In this document: in pieces, positions 1 through 11,080 of the stretch
Position numbering within the stretch: position 1 is the stretch's first letter
Layout of the letters: each line of letters opens with the position of its first letter
NCBI GenBank assembly: GCA_019090385.1
Contig: JAHRWB010000079.1
Span: 1 to 33,383 of the forward strand
DNA length: 33,383 nt
Direction of reading: 5' to 3'
Origin: Pseudomonadales bacterium
Lineage (GTDB): Bacteria > Pseudomonadota > Gammaproteobacteria > Pseudomonadales > Azotimanducaceae
Translations under genes and position numbers: made by a program
Notes under the pieces: model-generated
Database searches by the model: none
What the model saw: the letters and a program-made list of their open reading frames with translations, nothing else
Told to the model about the DNA's origin: nothing

Positions 1-36
1 CCAAAGAGTGGCCCCGAGACTGGCCTGAGGAAAGAA

Positions 37-2871
37 ATGACCGACAATTTTTTGGAAAGAATGGAGAAAAGCTCCCATCTTTCTGCTGGTAATGTTGCTT
101 ATATCGAAGCGCTTTACGAAATTTACCTGGATGATCCCCACAAACTACCGGAAGAATGGGTAAAATATTTTGCTGAGCTGCCGGTTGTTGGCGATTCCGA
201 AAAAGCGGATATTCCACAAAGTACTATAATTCAACATTTTGAATTGCTGGGACGAAACAGACTAAAAGCACGACCAGAATCAGTTAGCACTGATGTCGCT
301 CATCACCACGAGTTAAAACAGGTGCGTGTTACGGAGCTGATCAGTGCTTATCGGCATAGGGGTCATAAGCGTGCTTCTCTTGATCCTTTGGAGATGATGG
401 TGCGTCCTCCAACGCCCGTACTGGAAATTGAACACCACCGCTTAACAGAGGCAGATCTGGATACCCAGTTCCAGACAGGTTCCTTTGAGTATGGAGAAGA
501 ATCAGCAAAACTTAGAGAAATAGTTGATGCACTGGAGCGCACCTATTGTGGCTCTGTGGGTGCTGAGTATATGCACATAATCGACACAGATGAGCAACAG
601 TGGGTGCAGCAGCGCTTAGAGAGTGTTCGCTCAAATCCGCGTTTTAGTACTGATGTAAAAGATATGATACTTGAGCGATTGACCGCCGCGGAGGGGTTGG
701 AAAAGTATCTGCATACTAAATATCCGGGTATAAAGCGTTTTGGACTTGAGGGTTGTGAATCACTTATACCCATGCTGCATGAAGCGGTACAACGATCTGG
801 CTCTCATGGTGTAGTAGAAGCCGTGATAGGTATGGCTCATCGCGGCAGACTCAATGTATTGGTTAATATACTGGGCAAAAACCCTGCTGAGTTGTTTGAT
901 GAATTTGAGGGAAAAGCACAAGTTTCTCACGGTTCGGGTGATGTGAAGTATCATCAAGGTTTTTCATCAAACGTAACCACTCCCGGTGGAGAAATGCATC
1001 TGGCTTTGTCCTTCAATCCCTCTCATTTGGAAATTGTATGTCCGGTGGTTGTGGGCTCAGTGCGGGGTCGTCAGGACCGCAGAGATGATAAGGAGGGTGC
1101 TATAGTTTTACCGATTTTGCTCCATGGTGATGCATCATTTGCTGGGCAAGGCGTGGTTATGGAGACCTTCCAGATGTCCCAGACACGAGGTTTTAGAACT
1201 GGCGGTTCAATTCATATAATTATTAATAACCAGATTGGCTTCACTATTAGTGAGCAGGAAGATGCCAGATCAACAGAGTATTGTTCCGAGATAGCCAAGA
1301 TGATTCAGGCGCCTATTTTTCATGTGAATGCAGATGATCCGGAAGCAGTCCTTTTTGTTATGCAGGTAGCAGTGGACTACCGTATGCAGTTTAAGAAGGA
1401 TGTGGTTATCGACCTCATTGGTTATCGGCGACGAGGTCATAACGAGGCCGAGGAGCCTATGCGGACTCAGCCTCTGATGTACAAAAAGATAAATCAGCAT
1501 CCTACTACGCGTACGCTTTATGCCGACAGACTTATTGCTGAAGGGGTGGTGACTACAGGAAAAGTTTCCAAAATGATGGAGGATTTTCGCGATCGACTAG
1601 AGTCGGGCTCACATGTTGCGCTAAGTCTTGTCCACGAGCCTAACGAGTCTTTGTTTATCGATTGGAGTCCGTTCCTTGGCCATGATTGGACCATCCCTGT
1701 TGATACCAGTATTGGGATGGACCGTCTTATCAGTGTGGCAAAAAATTTGGAAGTTGTACCGGAAGGTTTTGATCTGCACAGGCAGGTAAAGAAGATTATT
1801 GGTGATCGCGTTAAGATGACTGATGGAGAGATTCCTATAAACTGGGGTTACGGGGAGATCATGGCGTATGCCACGCTGTTATCGGAAGGGCATGGTATTC
1901 GGCTGACCGGGCAAGATGTAGGCATAGGCACATTTTCACATCGCCATGCCGTGTTGCATGATCAAAAAACCGGCGAGCGTTATATGCCATTGGCGGAGTT
2001 GCCTGATTCTGCGCCAATGAATTTGTTTGATTCATTTTTATCTGAAGAGGCTGTGCTGGCTTTCGAGTATGGATACGCTACGACTCGTCCGGCTACGCTG
2101 GCTATATGGGAAGCGCAGTTTGGCGACTTTGCAAATGGTGCGCAGGTTGTAATAGACCAGTTTATTACCAGCGGAGAACACAAGTGGGGACGACTGTGTG
2201 GTTTGGTTTTATTGTTGCCTCATGGCTATGAAGGTGCCGGACCTGAGCATTCTTCTGCGCGCCTGGAGCGTTACCTGCAGCTTGCAGCAGAACATAATAT
2301 TCAAATATGTAGCCCGACAACACCCGCACAAATGTTTCACATGGTGCGGCGTCAAATTATTAGGCCCCTTCGTAAACCTCTTATCGTAATGACACCGAAG
2401 AGTTTATTAAGACATAAGTTGGCGATATCGACGCTGGAAGAGTTAAGTGACGGGGCCTTTTTACCGGTGTATCCAGAAGTAGACGATTTAAAATCTACAT
2501 CTGTTGAGCGGTTAATCTTGTGTAGCGGAAAGGTGTATTACGATCTATTGGAGCAACGTCGTAAAGATGGACGCGGAGATATTGCCATTGTTCGATTGGA
2601 GCAAATTTATCCTTTTCCTGAGCCTGAATTTGCGGCCGCAGTAAAGCAATATCCAAATTTGGTAGAAGTAGTGTGGTGTCAGGAAGAACCTTTAAATCAG
2701 GGTGCCTGGTATGCCAGCCAGCATCACATGCGGCGGGTATTGTTGAGTTGCAATGAAACTCTGTATCTCGCATATGCCGGGCGAGAGGCATCGGCAGCTG
2801 CTGCTAGTGGACTAATGGCTGATCATATAGAGCAACAGGTACGACTGGTGAACGACGCACTGTATGGATAA
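37..2871 (+). CDS. sucA: 2-oxoglutarate dehydrogenase E1 component
   Basis: Thiamine-diphosphate-dependent E1 subunit of the 2-oxoglutarate dehydrogenase complex. It decarboxylates 2-oxoglutarate and passes the succinyl group to the lipoyl arm of SucB in the cytoplasm. At 944 residues it is close to the 933 of the E. coli protein. The N-terminus has the conserved SSHLSAGN...YIEALYE...PEEW segment that docks to E2. The core shows HRGR (H268-R271), the thiamine-diphosphate motif starting at GDA (D365) and ending at NNQIGF (N397-N398), and the C-terminal segment with EQIYPFP. The ATG at 37 follows a GAGGAAAG ribosome site. The frame is open upstream to the window edge, but the aligned N-terminus supports this start. 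It is first in a sucAB-lpdA-sucCD cluster; the sdh genes usually precede it but lie outside the window. Identity is near certain. Confidence 0.97.
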   Translation: MTDNFLERMEKSSHLSAGNVAYIEALYEIYLDDPHKLPEEWVKYFAELPVVGDSEKADIPQSTIIQHFELLGRNRLKARPESVSTDVAHHHELKQVRVTELISAYRHRGHKRASLDPLEMMVRPPTPVLEIEHHRLTEADLDTQFQTGSFEYGEESAKLREIVDALERTYCGSVGAEYMHIIDTDEQQWVQQRLESVRSNPRFSTDVKDMILERLTAAEGLEKYLHTKYPGIKRFGLEGCESLIPMLHEAVQRSGSHGVVEAVIGMAHRGRLNVLVNILGKNPAELFDEFEGKAQVSHGSGDVKYHQGFSSNVTTPGGEMHLALSFNPSHLEIVCPVVVGSVRGRQDRRDDKEGAIVLPILLHGDASFAGQGVVMETFQMSQTRGFRTGGSIHIIINNQIGFTISEQEDARSTEYCSEIAKMIQAPIFHVNADDPEAVLFVMQVAVDYRMQFKKDVVIDLIGYRRRGHNEAEEPMRTQPLMYKKINQHPTTRTLYADRLIAEGVVTTGKVSKMMEDFRDRLESGSHVALSLVHEPNESLFIDWSPFLGHDWTIPVDTSIGMDRLISVAKNLEVVPEGFDLHRQVKKIIGDRVKMTDGEIPINWGYGEIMAYATLLSEGHGIRLTGQDVGIGTFSHRHAVLHDQKTGERYMPLAELPDSAPMNLFDSFLSEEAVLAFEYGYATTRPATLAIWEAQFGDFANGAQVVIDQFITSGEHKWGRLCGLVLLLPHGYEGAGPEHSSARLERYLQLAAEHNIQICSPTTPAQMFHMVRRQIIRPLRKPLIVMTPKSLLRHKLAISTLEELSDGAFLPVYPEVDDLKSTSVERLILCSGKVYYDLLEQRRKDGRGDIAIVRLEQIYPFPEPEFAAAVKQYPNLVEVVWCQEEPLNQGAWYASQHHMRRVLLSCNETLYLAYAGREASAAAASGLMADHIEQQVRLVNDALYG

Positions 2872-2897
2872 CCGGATTAAGACGAAAGGAATGATTC

Positions 2898-4094
2898 ATG
2901 ACGACCGAAATTAAGGCCCCTCCATTTCCCGAATCCATCACTGAAGGAACTGTCGCTCTTTGGCATGTTAAACCTGGTGATGAAGTGCGGCGAGATGATG
3001 TACTTGTTGATATTGAAACTGACAAAGTTGTGCTGGAAATTGTGGCGCCGGCGGATGGTGTATTAAGCGAAATAGTTGTTGAAGAAGGCGGCATCATTGA
3101 AGGTGAAGCCCTGATTGGGCGATTTAAGGCCGGTAGCGTGTCATCTGCTTTGGCCGGAGAAGCATCTGCGCCCGAAGCGGAAGTTTCCACAGGTGATTCT
3201 GTCGCCATGGGTGTTAGCCCTGCAGCGCGAAAAGTTGCAGAAGAGCAAGGTGTGCGCCTTGGTGACGTGGTGGGAACGGGGAAAGGCGGGCGTATTACCA
3301 AGCAAGACGTTTTGCAAAGGGGGAGTAAACCGCCCAGTGCAGCGTCAATTGCATCCGAAACAGAGTCTTTGAATACCTTGAATACAGGTGAGCGGGTCGA
3401 AAGACGTGTGCCTATGAGCCGTTTACGTTCGAGTATCGCCAAGCGCCTTGTTGAAGCGCAACATAATGCTGCCATGTTGACGACATTTAACGAGGTAAAT
3501 ATGGCGCCCATCATGGCGCTTCGGAAAAAATATAAAGATGCATTTTCCGTTCGGCACAATGGCTCCAGGCTGGGCTTTATGTCATTTTTCGTCAGGGCTT
3601 GTGTAGAAAGCCTGAAGCGTTTCCCTTCCGTCAATGCATCAATAGACGAGAACGATATTATCTATCACGGGTTTTATGACATTGGTGTGGCTGTGAGTAG
3701 TGATCGAGGTTTGGTGGTCCCGGTTGTTCGGGATGCCGATGCACTGAGTCTGGCACAAATTGAAGATCAGGTAAGAGACTACGGGGTTAAGGCGCAGTCA
3801 GGAAAACTGTCGTTGGACGACATGGCAGGTGGAACATTTACCATTTCTAATGGTGGAGTCTTTGGTTCATTGCTTTCCACTCCTATATTAAATCCTCCTC
3901 AGACAGCCATCCTTGGTATGCATAAAATTCAGGACAGGACCATGGTTGAAGATGGTGAAATTGTTATAAGGCCAATGATGTATTTGGCACTTTCTTATGA
4001 CCATCGCTTGATTGATGGTCAGGAAGCTGTGCGCTTTTTGGTAACCATAAAAGATATGTTAGAAGACCCCGCTCGTATTTTGCTGGAGCTTTAG
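2898..4094 (+). CDS. sucB: dihydrolipoyl succinyltransferase, 2-oxoglutarate dehydrogenase E2
   Basis: Core E2 subunit that transfers the succinyl group from its lipoyl arm to CoA. The 398 residues show the standard three-part layout. A single lipoyl domain covers about residues 1-80, with the lipoylated lysine in ETDKVV (K43). A peripheral-subunit-binding domain lies at about 110-145 ([24 protein letters not shown]). The catalytic domain ends in SYDHRLIDG, with catalytic H369 and D373. Alanine/serine-rich linkers separate the parts. It begins 26 bases after sucA behind an AAAGGAATG ribosome site, so the two are almost certainly cotranscribed. The length fits the usual 400-405 residues. Confidence 0.97.
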   Translation: MTTEIKAPPFPESITEGTVALWHVKPGDEVRRDDVLVDIETDKVVLEIVAPADGVLSEIVVEEGGIIEGEALIGRFKAGSVSSALAGEASAPEAEVSTGDSVAMGVSPAARKVAEEQGVRLGDVVGTGKGGRITKQDVLQRGSKPPSAASIASETESLNTLNTGERVERRVPMSRLRSSIAKRLVEAQHNAAMLTTFNEVNMAPIMALRKKYKDAFSVRHNGSRLGFMSFFVRACVESLKRFPSVNASIDENDIIYHGFYDIGVAVSSDRGLVVPVVRDADALSLAQIEDQVRDYGVKAQSGKLSLDDMAGGTFTISNGGVFGSLLSTPILNPPQTAILGMHKIQDRTMVEDGEIVIRPMMYLALSYDHRLIDGQEAVRFLVTIKDMLEDPARILLEL

Positions 4095-5692
<1,598 letters not shown>

Positions 5693-5837
5693 CTTCGTAC
5701 AAACCTATTAAACGATTGATGTTTAAAATTCAATGCCTGCTTGTGTGCTTGTCCAGGAAACTGACAAGATAAGCCATGACACGCGAAACTATGAACTAAT
5801 GAATTGATGATTTAATGAAAAGAGAGAATGTTTAACT
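5693..5837 (+). promoter_or_regulatory. lpdA-sucC intergenic leader with a hairpin and four minimal ORFs
   Basis: Two structures occupy this 145-base gap. At 5748-5768 lies a hairpin with arms CTTGT/ACAAG, a bulged C, then CAG/CTG closing a GAAA tetraloop. No T run follows, so it is not a standard terminator and may be an RNA-stability or processing element. At 5791-5822 four consecutive 8-base units each begin ATGA (ATGAACTA, ATGAATTG, ATGATTTA, ATGAAAAG). Each ATG opens a tiny reading frame: three are one sense codon plus a stop, and the last is MKRENV and ends two bases before the sucC start. A further ATG at 5776 is in frame with the first. The role is unknown, and chance is possible in AT-rich sequence. 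Confidence 0.4.
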
Positions 5838-7007
5838 ATGAATATACATGAGTATCAGGCTAAGCAACTGTTTGCCGAGTACGGGCTGCCCGTATCTGTT
5901 GGCCATGCGGTAAAATCTGCTGATGAAGCTGTCGCCGCGGCGAAAAAAATTGGTGGGGATCGCTGGGTAATCAAGGTTCAGGTCCATGCTGGTGGCCGGG
6001 GCAAGGCTGGTGGCGTAAAACTGATAGATTCTGACGATGAGATTCGGGCCTTTGCTGATAATTGGCTTGGTAAGCGCATGGTGACTATACAGACCGATGC
6101 CGATGGTCAGCCGGTAAATACCTTATACGTTGAAAGTTGTACAGATATTGCCGATGAATTGTACTTGGGTGCGGTGATAGATCGTGGTTCACGGCGCGTG
6201 GTATTTATGGCATCTACTGAAGGTGGTGTTGAGATAGAAAAGGTTGCCGAAGAGACGCCTGAAAAAATCTTGCGTGCGGTGATTGATCCTGCCGTTGGTG
6301 CACAACCCTATCAGGGACGCGAGCTGGCTTTCAAGCTTGGTCTGAAAGGTGATCAGGTAAAGCAATTCACTCAGCTTTTTCTTAACCTTTCACGCTTGTT
6401 TCATGAATTGGATTGCGGGCTGGTGGAAATTAATCCGCTGGTTATTACAGCAGAAGGAAATATTCACTGCTTGGATGCAAAACTCAGTATTGATAGCAAT
6501 GCTCTGTATAGACAGCAAAAGCTGTTGGAAATGGCTGATCCATCCCAGGAAGATAGCCGGGAAGCCGAAGCGGCTAAGTTTGGTCTGAACTACGTGGCGC
6601 TGGATGGCAATATTGGCTGTTTGGTTAATGGTGCTGGCCTGGCCATGGGGACTATGGATTTGGTGAAGCTGGAGGGTGGTTTCCCAGCCAATTTTTTGGA
6701 TGTCGGCGGTAGTGCTAATAGGGAGGCAGTTGCAGAGGCCTTCCGCATTATTCTTTCCGATTCAAATGTGAAGGCGGTGTTGGTCAATATTTTTGGCGGT
6801 ATCGTGAGTTGCGCAGTAATAGCAGAAGGTATTATTGCTGCTGTTGAAGATGCTTCGGTGGAAGTACCCGTCATTGTTAGATTTGAAGGTAACAGTGCAG
6901 AGAAAGGATCTAAAATTTTGCAGGAAAATAAATTGAATATTATTTCGGCTACGAGTTTGAAAGATGCCGCAGAAAAAGCAGTAGCAGCGTCTGGAGGTGC
7001 ATCATGA
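5838..7007 (+). CDS. sucC: succinyl-CoA synthetase beta subunit (ADP-forming)
   Basis: ATP-grasp and substrate-binding subunit of succinyl-CoA synthetase, which makes ATP (or GTP) from succinyl-CoA in the TCA cycle. Its 389 residues match the 388 of E. coli. The start [16 protein letters not shown] is diagnostic. The ATP-grasp core has [16 protein letters not shown] and, later, [10 protein letters not shown] and CLDAKLSID. The C-terminal half carries [23 protein letters not shown] and the NIFGGIVSC loop. An AGAGAGAA ribosome site precedes the ATG. The end overlaps sucD by four bases (ATGA), so the two subunits are translationally coupled, as is usual for an obligate heteromer. Confidence 0.97.
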   Translation: MNIHEYQAKQLFAEYGLPVSVGHAVKSADEAVAAAKKIGGDRWVIKVQVHAGGRGKAGGVKLIDSDDEIRAFADNWLGKRMVTIQTDADGQPVNTLYVESCTDIADELYLGAVIDRGSRRVVFMASTEGGVEIEKVAEETPEKILRAVIDPAVGAQPYQGRELAFKLGLKGDQVKQFTQLFLNLSRLFHELDCGLVEINPLVITAEGNIHCLDAKLSIDSNALYRQQKLLEMADPSQEDSREAEAAKFGLNYVALDGNIGCLVNGAGLAMGTMDLVKLEGGFPANFLDVGGSANREAVAEAFRIILSDSNVKAVLVNIFGGIVSCAVIAEGIIAAVEDASVEVPVIVRFEGNSAEKGSKILQENKLNIISATSLKDAAEKAVAASGGAS

Positions 7008-7879
7008 GCATCTTGATTGATAAAAATACCAAGGTACTTTGTCAGGGTTTTACGGGATCCCAGGGCACATTGCACAGTGAACAGGCTATCGCCTACGGTA
7101 CGCAAATGGTTGGTGGAATTACCCCGGGCAAAGGTGGCACAAAGCATCTGGGCCTTCCTGTTTTCAATACCATGAGTGAAGCAGTAGAAGAAACCCAGGC
7201 CACAGTGAGCATAATTTATGTGCCTGCGGCATTTTGTAAAGACTCGATTCTGGAAGCAGCAGATTCTGGCATAGAATTAATTATCTGTATAACAGAAGGT
7301 ATTCCAACACTGGATATGCTGGAAGTGAAAGAGTCCCTGGATAGTCGGGAAATTCGTTTAATCGGACCCAACTGTCCGGGTGTGATTACTCCGGGGGAAT
7401 GTAAAATTGGCATTATGCCGGGTGATATCCACTTGCCCGGCAAGGTGGGTGTCGTATCAAGGTCAGGTACATTAACTTATGAAGCAGTGAAGCAAACCAC
7501 TGACAAAGGTTACGGACAAAGCACCTGTGTAGGCATTGGTGGTGATCCTATTCCAGGAAGCCACTTCATAGATATTTTGGGTTTGTTCGAGGCTGATCCT
7601 CGCACCGAAGCCATTGTCATGGTTGGTGAAATCGGCGGTACAGCCGAAGAAGAAGCTGCCGAGTTCATTAAAAGCTCAGTGACGAAACCTGTTGTGTCAT
7701 ATATCGCGGGTGTTACAGCGCCTGCAGGAAAACGTATGGGGCATGCGGGTGCAATAATCGCAGGCGGAAAGGGTACGGCAAGTGAAAAATTTGCTGCGCT
7801 TGAATCTGCCGGGGTGAAAACCGTTGAGAGCTTGGCCCAAATTGGTGATGCATTAGCTGAAATCACTGGTTGGTCTTGA
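7004..7879 (+). CDS. sucD: succinyl-CoA synthetase alpha subunit
   Basis: CoA-binding subunit that carries the phosphohistidine intermediate of succinyl-CoA synthetase. Its 291 residues fit the family's usual 289-295. It begins [21 protein letters not shown], the conserved CoA-binding Rossmann start. It contains [29 protein letters not shown] and the active-site histidine in GHAGAI (H247). The ATG overlaps the sucC stop by four bases. The stop codon itself lies inside a CTTGAA hexamer that forms the upstream half of a heat-shock-type promoter for the next gene, so the end of this gene doubles as regulatory DNA. Confidence 0.97.
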   Translation: MSILIDKNTKVLCQGFTGSQGTLHSEQAIAYGTQMVGGITPGKGGTKHLGLPVFNTMSEAVEETQATVSIIYVPAAFCKDSILEAADSGIELIICITEGIPTLDMLEVKESLDSREIRLIGPNCPGVITPGECKIGIMPGDIHLPGKVGVVSRSGTLTYEAVKQTTDKGYGQSTCVGIGGDPIPGSHFIDILGLFEADPRTEAIVMVGEIGGTAEEEAAEFIKSSVTKPVVSYIAGVTAPAGKRMGHAGAIIAGGKGTASEKFAALESAGVKTVESLAQIGDALAEITGWS

Positions 7880-7902
7880 AATATTGACGAATTGCCCCAC
7901 AT
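7875..7902 (+). promoter_or_regulatory. sigma-32 (heat-shock) type promoter for htpG
   Basis: CTTGAA at 7875-7880 and CCCCACAT at 7895-7902 are separated by 14 bases. The enterobacterial sigma-32 consensus is CTTGAA, about 13-15 bases, then CCCCATNT; the dnaK P1 promoter as I recall it has the same 14-base spacer. Only one base of the downstream box departs from the consensus (C for T at its sixth position). The upstream box includes the sucD stop codon. Its place directly ahead of htpG, a classic heat-shock gene, is strong context. Expected transcription starts near 7909, leaving a leader of roughly 75-80 bases. The promoter is inferred from the match and context. Confidence 0.7.
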
Positions 7903-7986
7903 AGCGGAGCAGGAATTTTAAATTTGCCAGCCAGCCCATGCCGTAATGGCCGGGGCCGGCTTTCTACTATGCTGCGGAAGACAATT
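7903..7986 (+). promoter_or_regulatory. structured htpG leader, possible ribosome-site hairpin
   Basis: The leader is GC-rich in its middle, with GCCAGCC at 7926-7932 complementary to GGCCGGC at 7954-7960 except for one mismatch. Immediately after, CUUUC (7960-7964) can pair with GGAAG (7976-7980), the ribosome site of htpG, across an 11-base loop. The two helices share base 7960 and so would compete at that position. A weak helix covering a ribosome site before a heat-shock gene is the layout of RNA thermometers, but the pairing is only five bases with one G-U pair. No T run follows, so I do not call a terminator for sucD. Confidence 0.3.
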
Positions 7987-10095
7987 ATGACTGAAGAAAC
8001 AAAAGGGAATGAAGAAGTAAAAGACTCGGAATCTGGATCTGAGCAATTCACTTTTCAGACGGAAGCAAAACAACTGCTCCATTTGATGATTCACTCTCTG
8101 TACAGTAACAGGGAGATTTTTCTGCGCGAGTTGATCTCCAATGCTAGCGATGCTATCGACAAATTGCGTTTTCATGCCTTGGAAACCCCCTCTCTCATAG
8201 ATGACGAGGATGAGTTGGGGATAGAAATAACCTTTGATGCAGAGGCCAAAACCCTGACTATTGCTGATAACGGCATTGGCATGAGTAAGTCTGAGGTGAT
8301 TTCTCATCTGGGTACGATCGCCAAATCAGGGACGGCAGAGTTTTTATCAAAATTGTCCGGGGATCAAGCCAAGGATTCTGTGTTAATTGGGCAGTTTGGA
8401 GTAGGTTTTTACAGCACTTTTATTGTTGCGGATAAAGTGGTCGTCAACACTCGTGGTGCCAGCCAGTCTGCCGAGGAAGCGGTCCGCTGGACCTCCAAGG
8501 GTGAAGATTCCTATGACATCGAAGAAATAGTTAGAGATCAACGCGGGACAGAAATCGTATTACATCTGAAAGAAGATGCGCTGGAGTTTGCTGATGACTT
8601 TCGCTTGCGTTCAATCGTTCGCAAATATTCCGATCATATTGCTGTGCCGGTAAAAATGCTGGAGCCAGAGCAGGCGCCTCTGCCCGATGATAAAGAAGAT
8701 GGAGACGCTGAAGAAGCGGAGATCGTTCGCGAATTTGAGGCTGTAAATGAGGCGAAAGCACTTTGGACGCGTGCCCGCTCTGATATCGAGGACGATGAAT
8801 ACAAGGGCTATTACAAGCATATCTCCAATGATTTTGAAGATCCGCTGATTTGGAGTCACAACAAAGTTGAAGGCAAGCTGGAATATACCAGTTTATTATA
8901 CCTTCCCAAACATGCACCTTTTGATATGTGGAATAGGGATACACCACGTGGATTAAAGCTTTACGTTCAACGGGTCTTTATTATGGATGATGCGGAGCAG
9001 TTTTTGCCGCTTTATCTGAGATTTGTTAAGGGCATCATTGATAGCAATGATCTACCCTTGAATATCTCCCGTGAAATCCTTCAGGAGGATGACCGGGTAA
9101 GTAATATTAAAAATGCGCTGACCAAGCGCGTATTGAATATGCTAAGTAAGATGGCCGGTAATGATTCAGATGATTACCAGGTTTTCTGGGATGAATTTGG
9201 CCAGGTATTGAAAGAAGGGCCTTCTGAAGACTTTTCTAACCGTGAAGCTGTTTCAAAGCTGTTGCGCTTTGCTTCTACGCATAACAAAGAAGAAAAGCAG
9301 ACCGTATCGCTTGAGGATTACGTAGAACGTATGTCCGCAGAGCAAGAGAAAATTTATTTTATCACGGGTGAAAATTATTTAACTGCCAGCAATAGCCCCC
9401 ATCTGGAAATATTTGCCAAACGCAATATTGAAGTCTTGGTGCTCTATGATCGAGTCGATGAATGGTTAATGTCTTCATTGCCAGAATTTGGCGGTAAAGT
9501 GATACAGGATGTGATGCGTGGTGAGCTTGATTTCACGGCGGATGACGAGAAAGATGAAAGCGAGAGCACTGATGACTCTGCGTTATCTGGAGGTTTAACC
9601 AAGCGAGTGAAAGAGATACTTGGTGACTCGGTTGATGAAGTGAGGATTTCAACACGTCTGACCACATCTCCTTCATGTTTAGTGCTTGGTGAACATGATA
9701 TGGGCGCACAAATGCGCAAAATCATGGAGGCGGCTGGCCAGGGTATTCCCGACACCAAGCCAAATTTCGAAATAAATACCGCTCATCCGCTGATTGAGCG
9801 GCTGGACTCCGAGCAGGATGAAGATCGATTTTCGGAGCTCACGCGGATACTGTTTGATCAGGCTTCCCTGAGTGATGGAGGCCAGCTAAGTGATCCGGCG
9901 GCATACGTATCCCGTATGAACATGTTGCTGCTAGATTTACTCGGCGATAATACCAGTGATACACCAGCGAAGCCTAAGCCTAAGAAAAAAGCCAAGCCTG
10001 CGAGTAAAACTCAGAAAAAGGCTGATACAAAGCAAGGTTCAGCACCCAAAGATGCAAACTCAAACGACCTGGATGCCACAGATAAGGAATCTTAG
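7987..10095 (+). CDS. htpG: molecular chaperone HtpG (Hsp90 family)
   Basis: Cytosolic Hsp90 ATPase that helps remodel client proteins with the DnaK system. I start at the ATG at 7987, behind GCGGAAGAC, which gives 702 residues. An ATG at 7924 in the same frame would add 21 residues with no family support. The N-terminal ATPase domain shows [11 protein letters not shown] (E48 and N52), DNGIGM and GQFGVGFYS. The middle domain has KLYVQRVFI and [11 protein letters not shown]. The dimerisation domain ends near [11 protein letters not shown] at about residue 654. Usual length is about 625-640. This one has about 14 extra acidic N-terminal residues and a 48-residue tail (about 655-702) with 12 lysines. 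A sigma-32-like promoter precedes it, and prmB follows after one base. Confidence 0.96.
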   Translation: MTEETKGNEEVKDSESGSEQFTFQTEAKQLLHLMIHSLYSNREIFLRELISNASDAIDKLRFHALETPSLIDDEDELGIEITFDAEAKTLTIADNGIGMSKSEVISHLGTIAKSGTAEFLSKLSGDQAKDSVLIGQFGVGFYSTFIVADKVVVNTRGASQSAEEAVRWTSKGEDSYDIEEIVRDQRGTEIVLHLKEDALEFADDFRLRSIVRKYSDHIAVPVKMLEPEQAPLPDDKEDGDAEEAEIVREFEAVNEAKALWTRARSDIEDDEYKGYYKHISNDFEDPLIWSHNKVEGKLEYTSLLYLPKHAPFDMWNRDTPRGLKLYVQRVFIMDDAEQFLPLYLRFVKGIIDSNDLPLNISREILQEDDRVSNIKNALTKRVLNMLSKMAGNDSDDYQVFWDEFGQVLKEGPSEDFSNREAVSKLLRFASTHNKEEKQTVSLEDYVERMSAEQEKIYFITGENYLTASNSPHLEIFAKRNIEVLVLYDRVDEWLMSSLPEFGGKVIQDVMRGELDFTADDEKDESESTDDSALSGGLTKRVKEILGDSVDEVRISTRLTTSPSCLVLGEHDMGAQMRKIMEAAGQGIPDTKPNFEINTAHPLIERLDSEQDEDRFSELTRILFDQASLSDGGQLSDPAAYVSRMNMLLLDLLGDNTSDTPAKPKPKKKAKPASKTQKKADTKQGSAPKDANSNDLDATDKES

Positions 10096-10096
10096 A

Positions 10097-11011
10097 GTGC
10101 CTGGCCCAGCTGATCAGTTACTCACTGTTATAGATTTTATTCGCTGGGCTAATACGCGTTTTAAAAGTGCGGATATTGTTTTTGGGCAGGGCAATGACAA
10201 TGCCTGGGACGAGGCGGTTGCTCTGGTATTGGGCAAGCTAGGCTTGCCCTATGAGCAAGCAGAGCATTTTCTGGGCGCGCGATTGCTGCACAATGAGAGG
10301 GTTGTGCTAGCGGAGCTGATTAATGAGCGGGTGGTAAATCATGTGCCAGTGGCCTATTTGGTCGGTGAGGCATGGTTTAATGGGCACCGCTACCTTTCAG
10401 AGGCCGGTGTTGTTATACCCAGATCACCCATTGGTGAAATGGTACGTTCAGAATTCGCACCCTGGTTAACACACCCGCCGGTTCGGATTCTGGATATGTG
10501 CACTGGTTCGGGTTGTATTGGTATTTCATGTGCACTAGCTTTTCCAGAGGCCGATGTAACACTTGTTGATGTAGATCTCCGGGCCATTGCGCTGGCTAAA
10601 AGGAATGCCGAATTGCATCAAGTTTCACACCGTGTGAACGTCGTTAAGTCAGATTTGTTTGAGTCTCTTGCTCAAGATTCTTTTGATCTAATCGTTACAA
10701 ATCCTCCCTATGTAGATTTGCCCGATTTTGAAAATATGCCTGCAGAATTCAGCCATGAACCTAAATTGGGACTTTACGCGGGAAGAGATGGCCTGGATAT
10801 CGTAAAAAGAATATTGGCCGATGCAGAAGGCTGGTTAGCACCCGGTGGTATCCTGGTCGGTGAGGTAGGCAATAGTGCTGCTGCGCTTTCTGAGCAACTG
10901 TCGTCTCTGGCTTTTGTTTGGCCCGATTTGCAGGATGGTGGCCACGGTGTTTTTCTGCTGGAAGCGAGTGCGCTATCATCCCCAGCAAAAGGCGATGCAC
11001 CGCTATTATAA
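10097..11011 (+). CDS. prmB: 50S ribosomal protein L3 glutamine methyltransferase
   Basis: N5-glutamine methyltransferase of the PrmB/HemK family, which uses S-adenosylmethionine to methylate a glutamine of ribosomal protein L3. The frame is open well upstream inside htpG, but the GTG at 10097 (one base after the htpG stop) gives VPGPADQLLTVIDFIRWA, which aligns with the family start. The product is then 304 residues, against about 310 in E. coli. Motif I is LDMCTGSGCIGIS, followed by the acidic TLVDVDL, and the substrate motif NPPY sits in VTNPPYVDLP. It sits directly before aroC, and prmB-aroC adjacency is common in gammaproteobacteria. The paralog PrmC normally lies beside prfA, so PrmB is preferred here. 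Confidence 0.92.
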   Translation: MPGPADQLLTVIDFIRWANTRFKSADIVFGQGNDNAWDEAVALVLGKLGLPYEQAEHFLGARLLHNERVVLAELINERVVNHVPVAYLVGEAWFNGHRYLSEAGVVIPRSPIGEMVRSEFAPWLTHPPVRILDMCTGSGCIGISCALAFPEADVTLVDVDLRAIALAKRNAELHQVSHRVNVVKSDLFESLAQDSFDLIVTNPPYVDLPDFENMPAEFSHEPKLGLYAGRDGLDIVKRILADAEGWLAPGGILVGEVGNSAAALSEQLSSLAFVWPDLQDGGHGVFLLEASALSSPAKGDAPLL

Positions 11012-11080
11012 TCGCTTAATCAGTTAACGCTAACCTTCAGATTGGCAGGTTCGTGTCAGATTGCACAATAAAGGACAAGC

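Noticed and set aside
1-36. Possible tail of an upstream gene such as sdhB
   Set aside because: One frame reads QRVAPRLA then stop, but this does not match SdhB ends that I know, and 36 bases are too few to decide.
2804-3634. Minus-strand open frame of 276 codons opposite sucA/sucB
   Set aside because: It is antisense to the strongly conserved sucB. Its protein is Ser/Thr/Pro-rich low-complexity sequence typical of a shadow frame, with no ribosome site or known motif.
7940-7965. GC-rich GGCCGGGGCCGGC as a rho-independent terminator after sucD
   Set aside because: As a self-hairpin its loop is too small for a long stem, and there is no T run; it fits better as part of the htpG leader.
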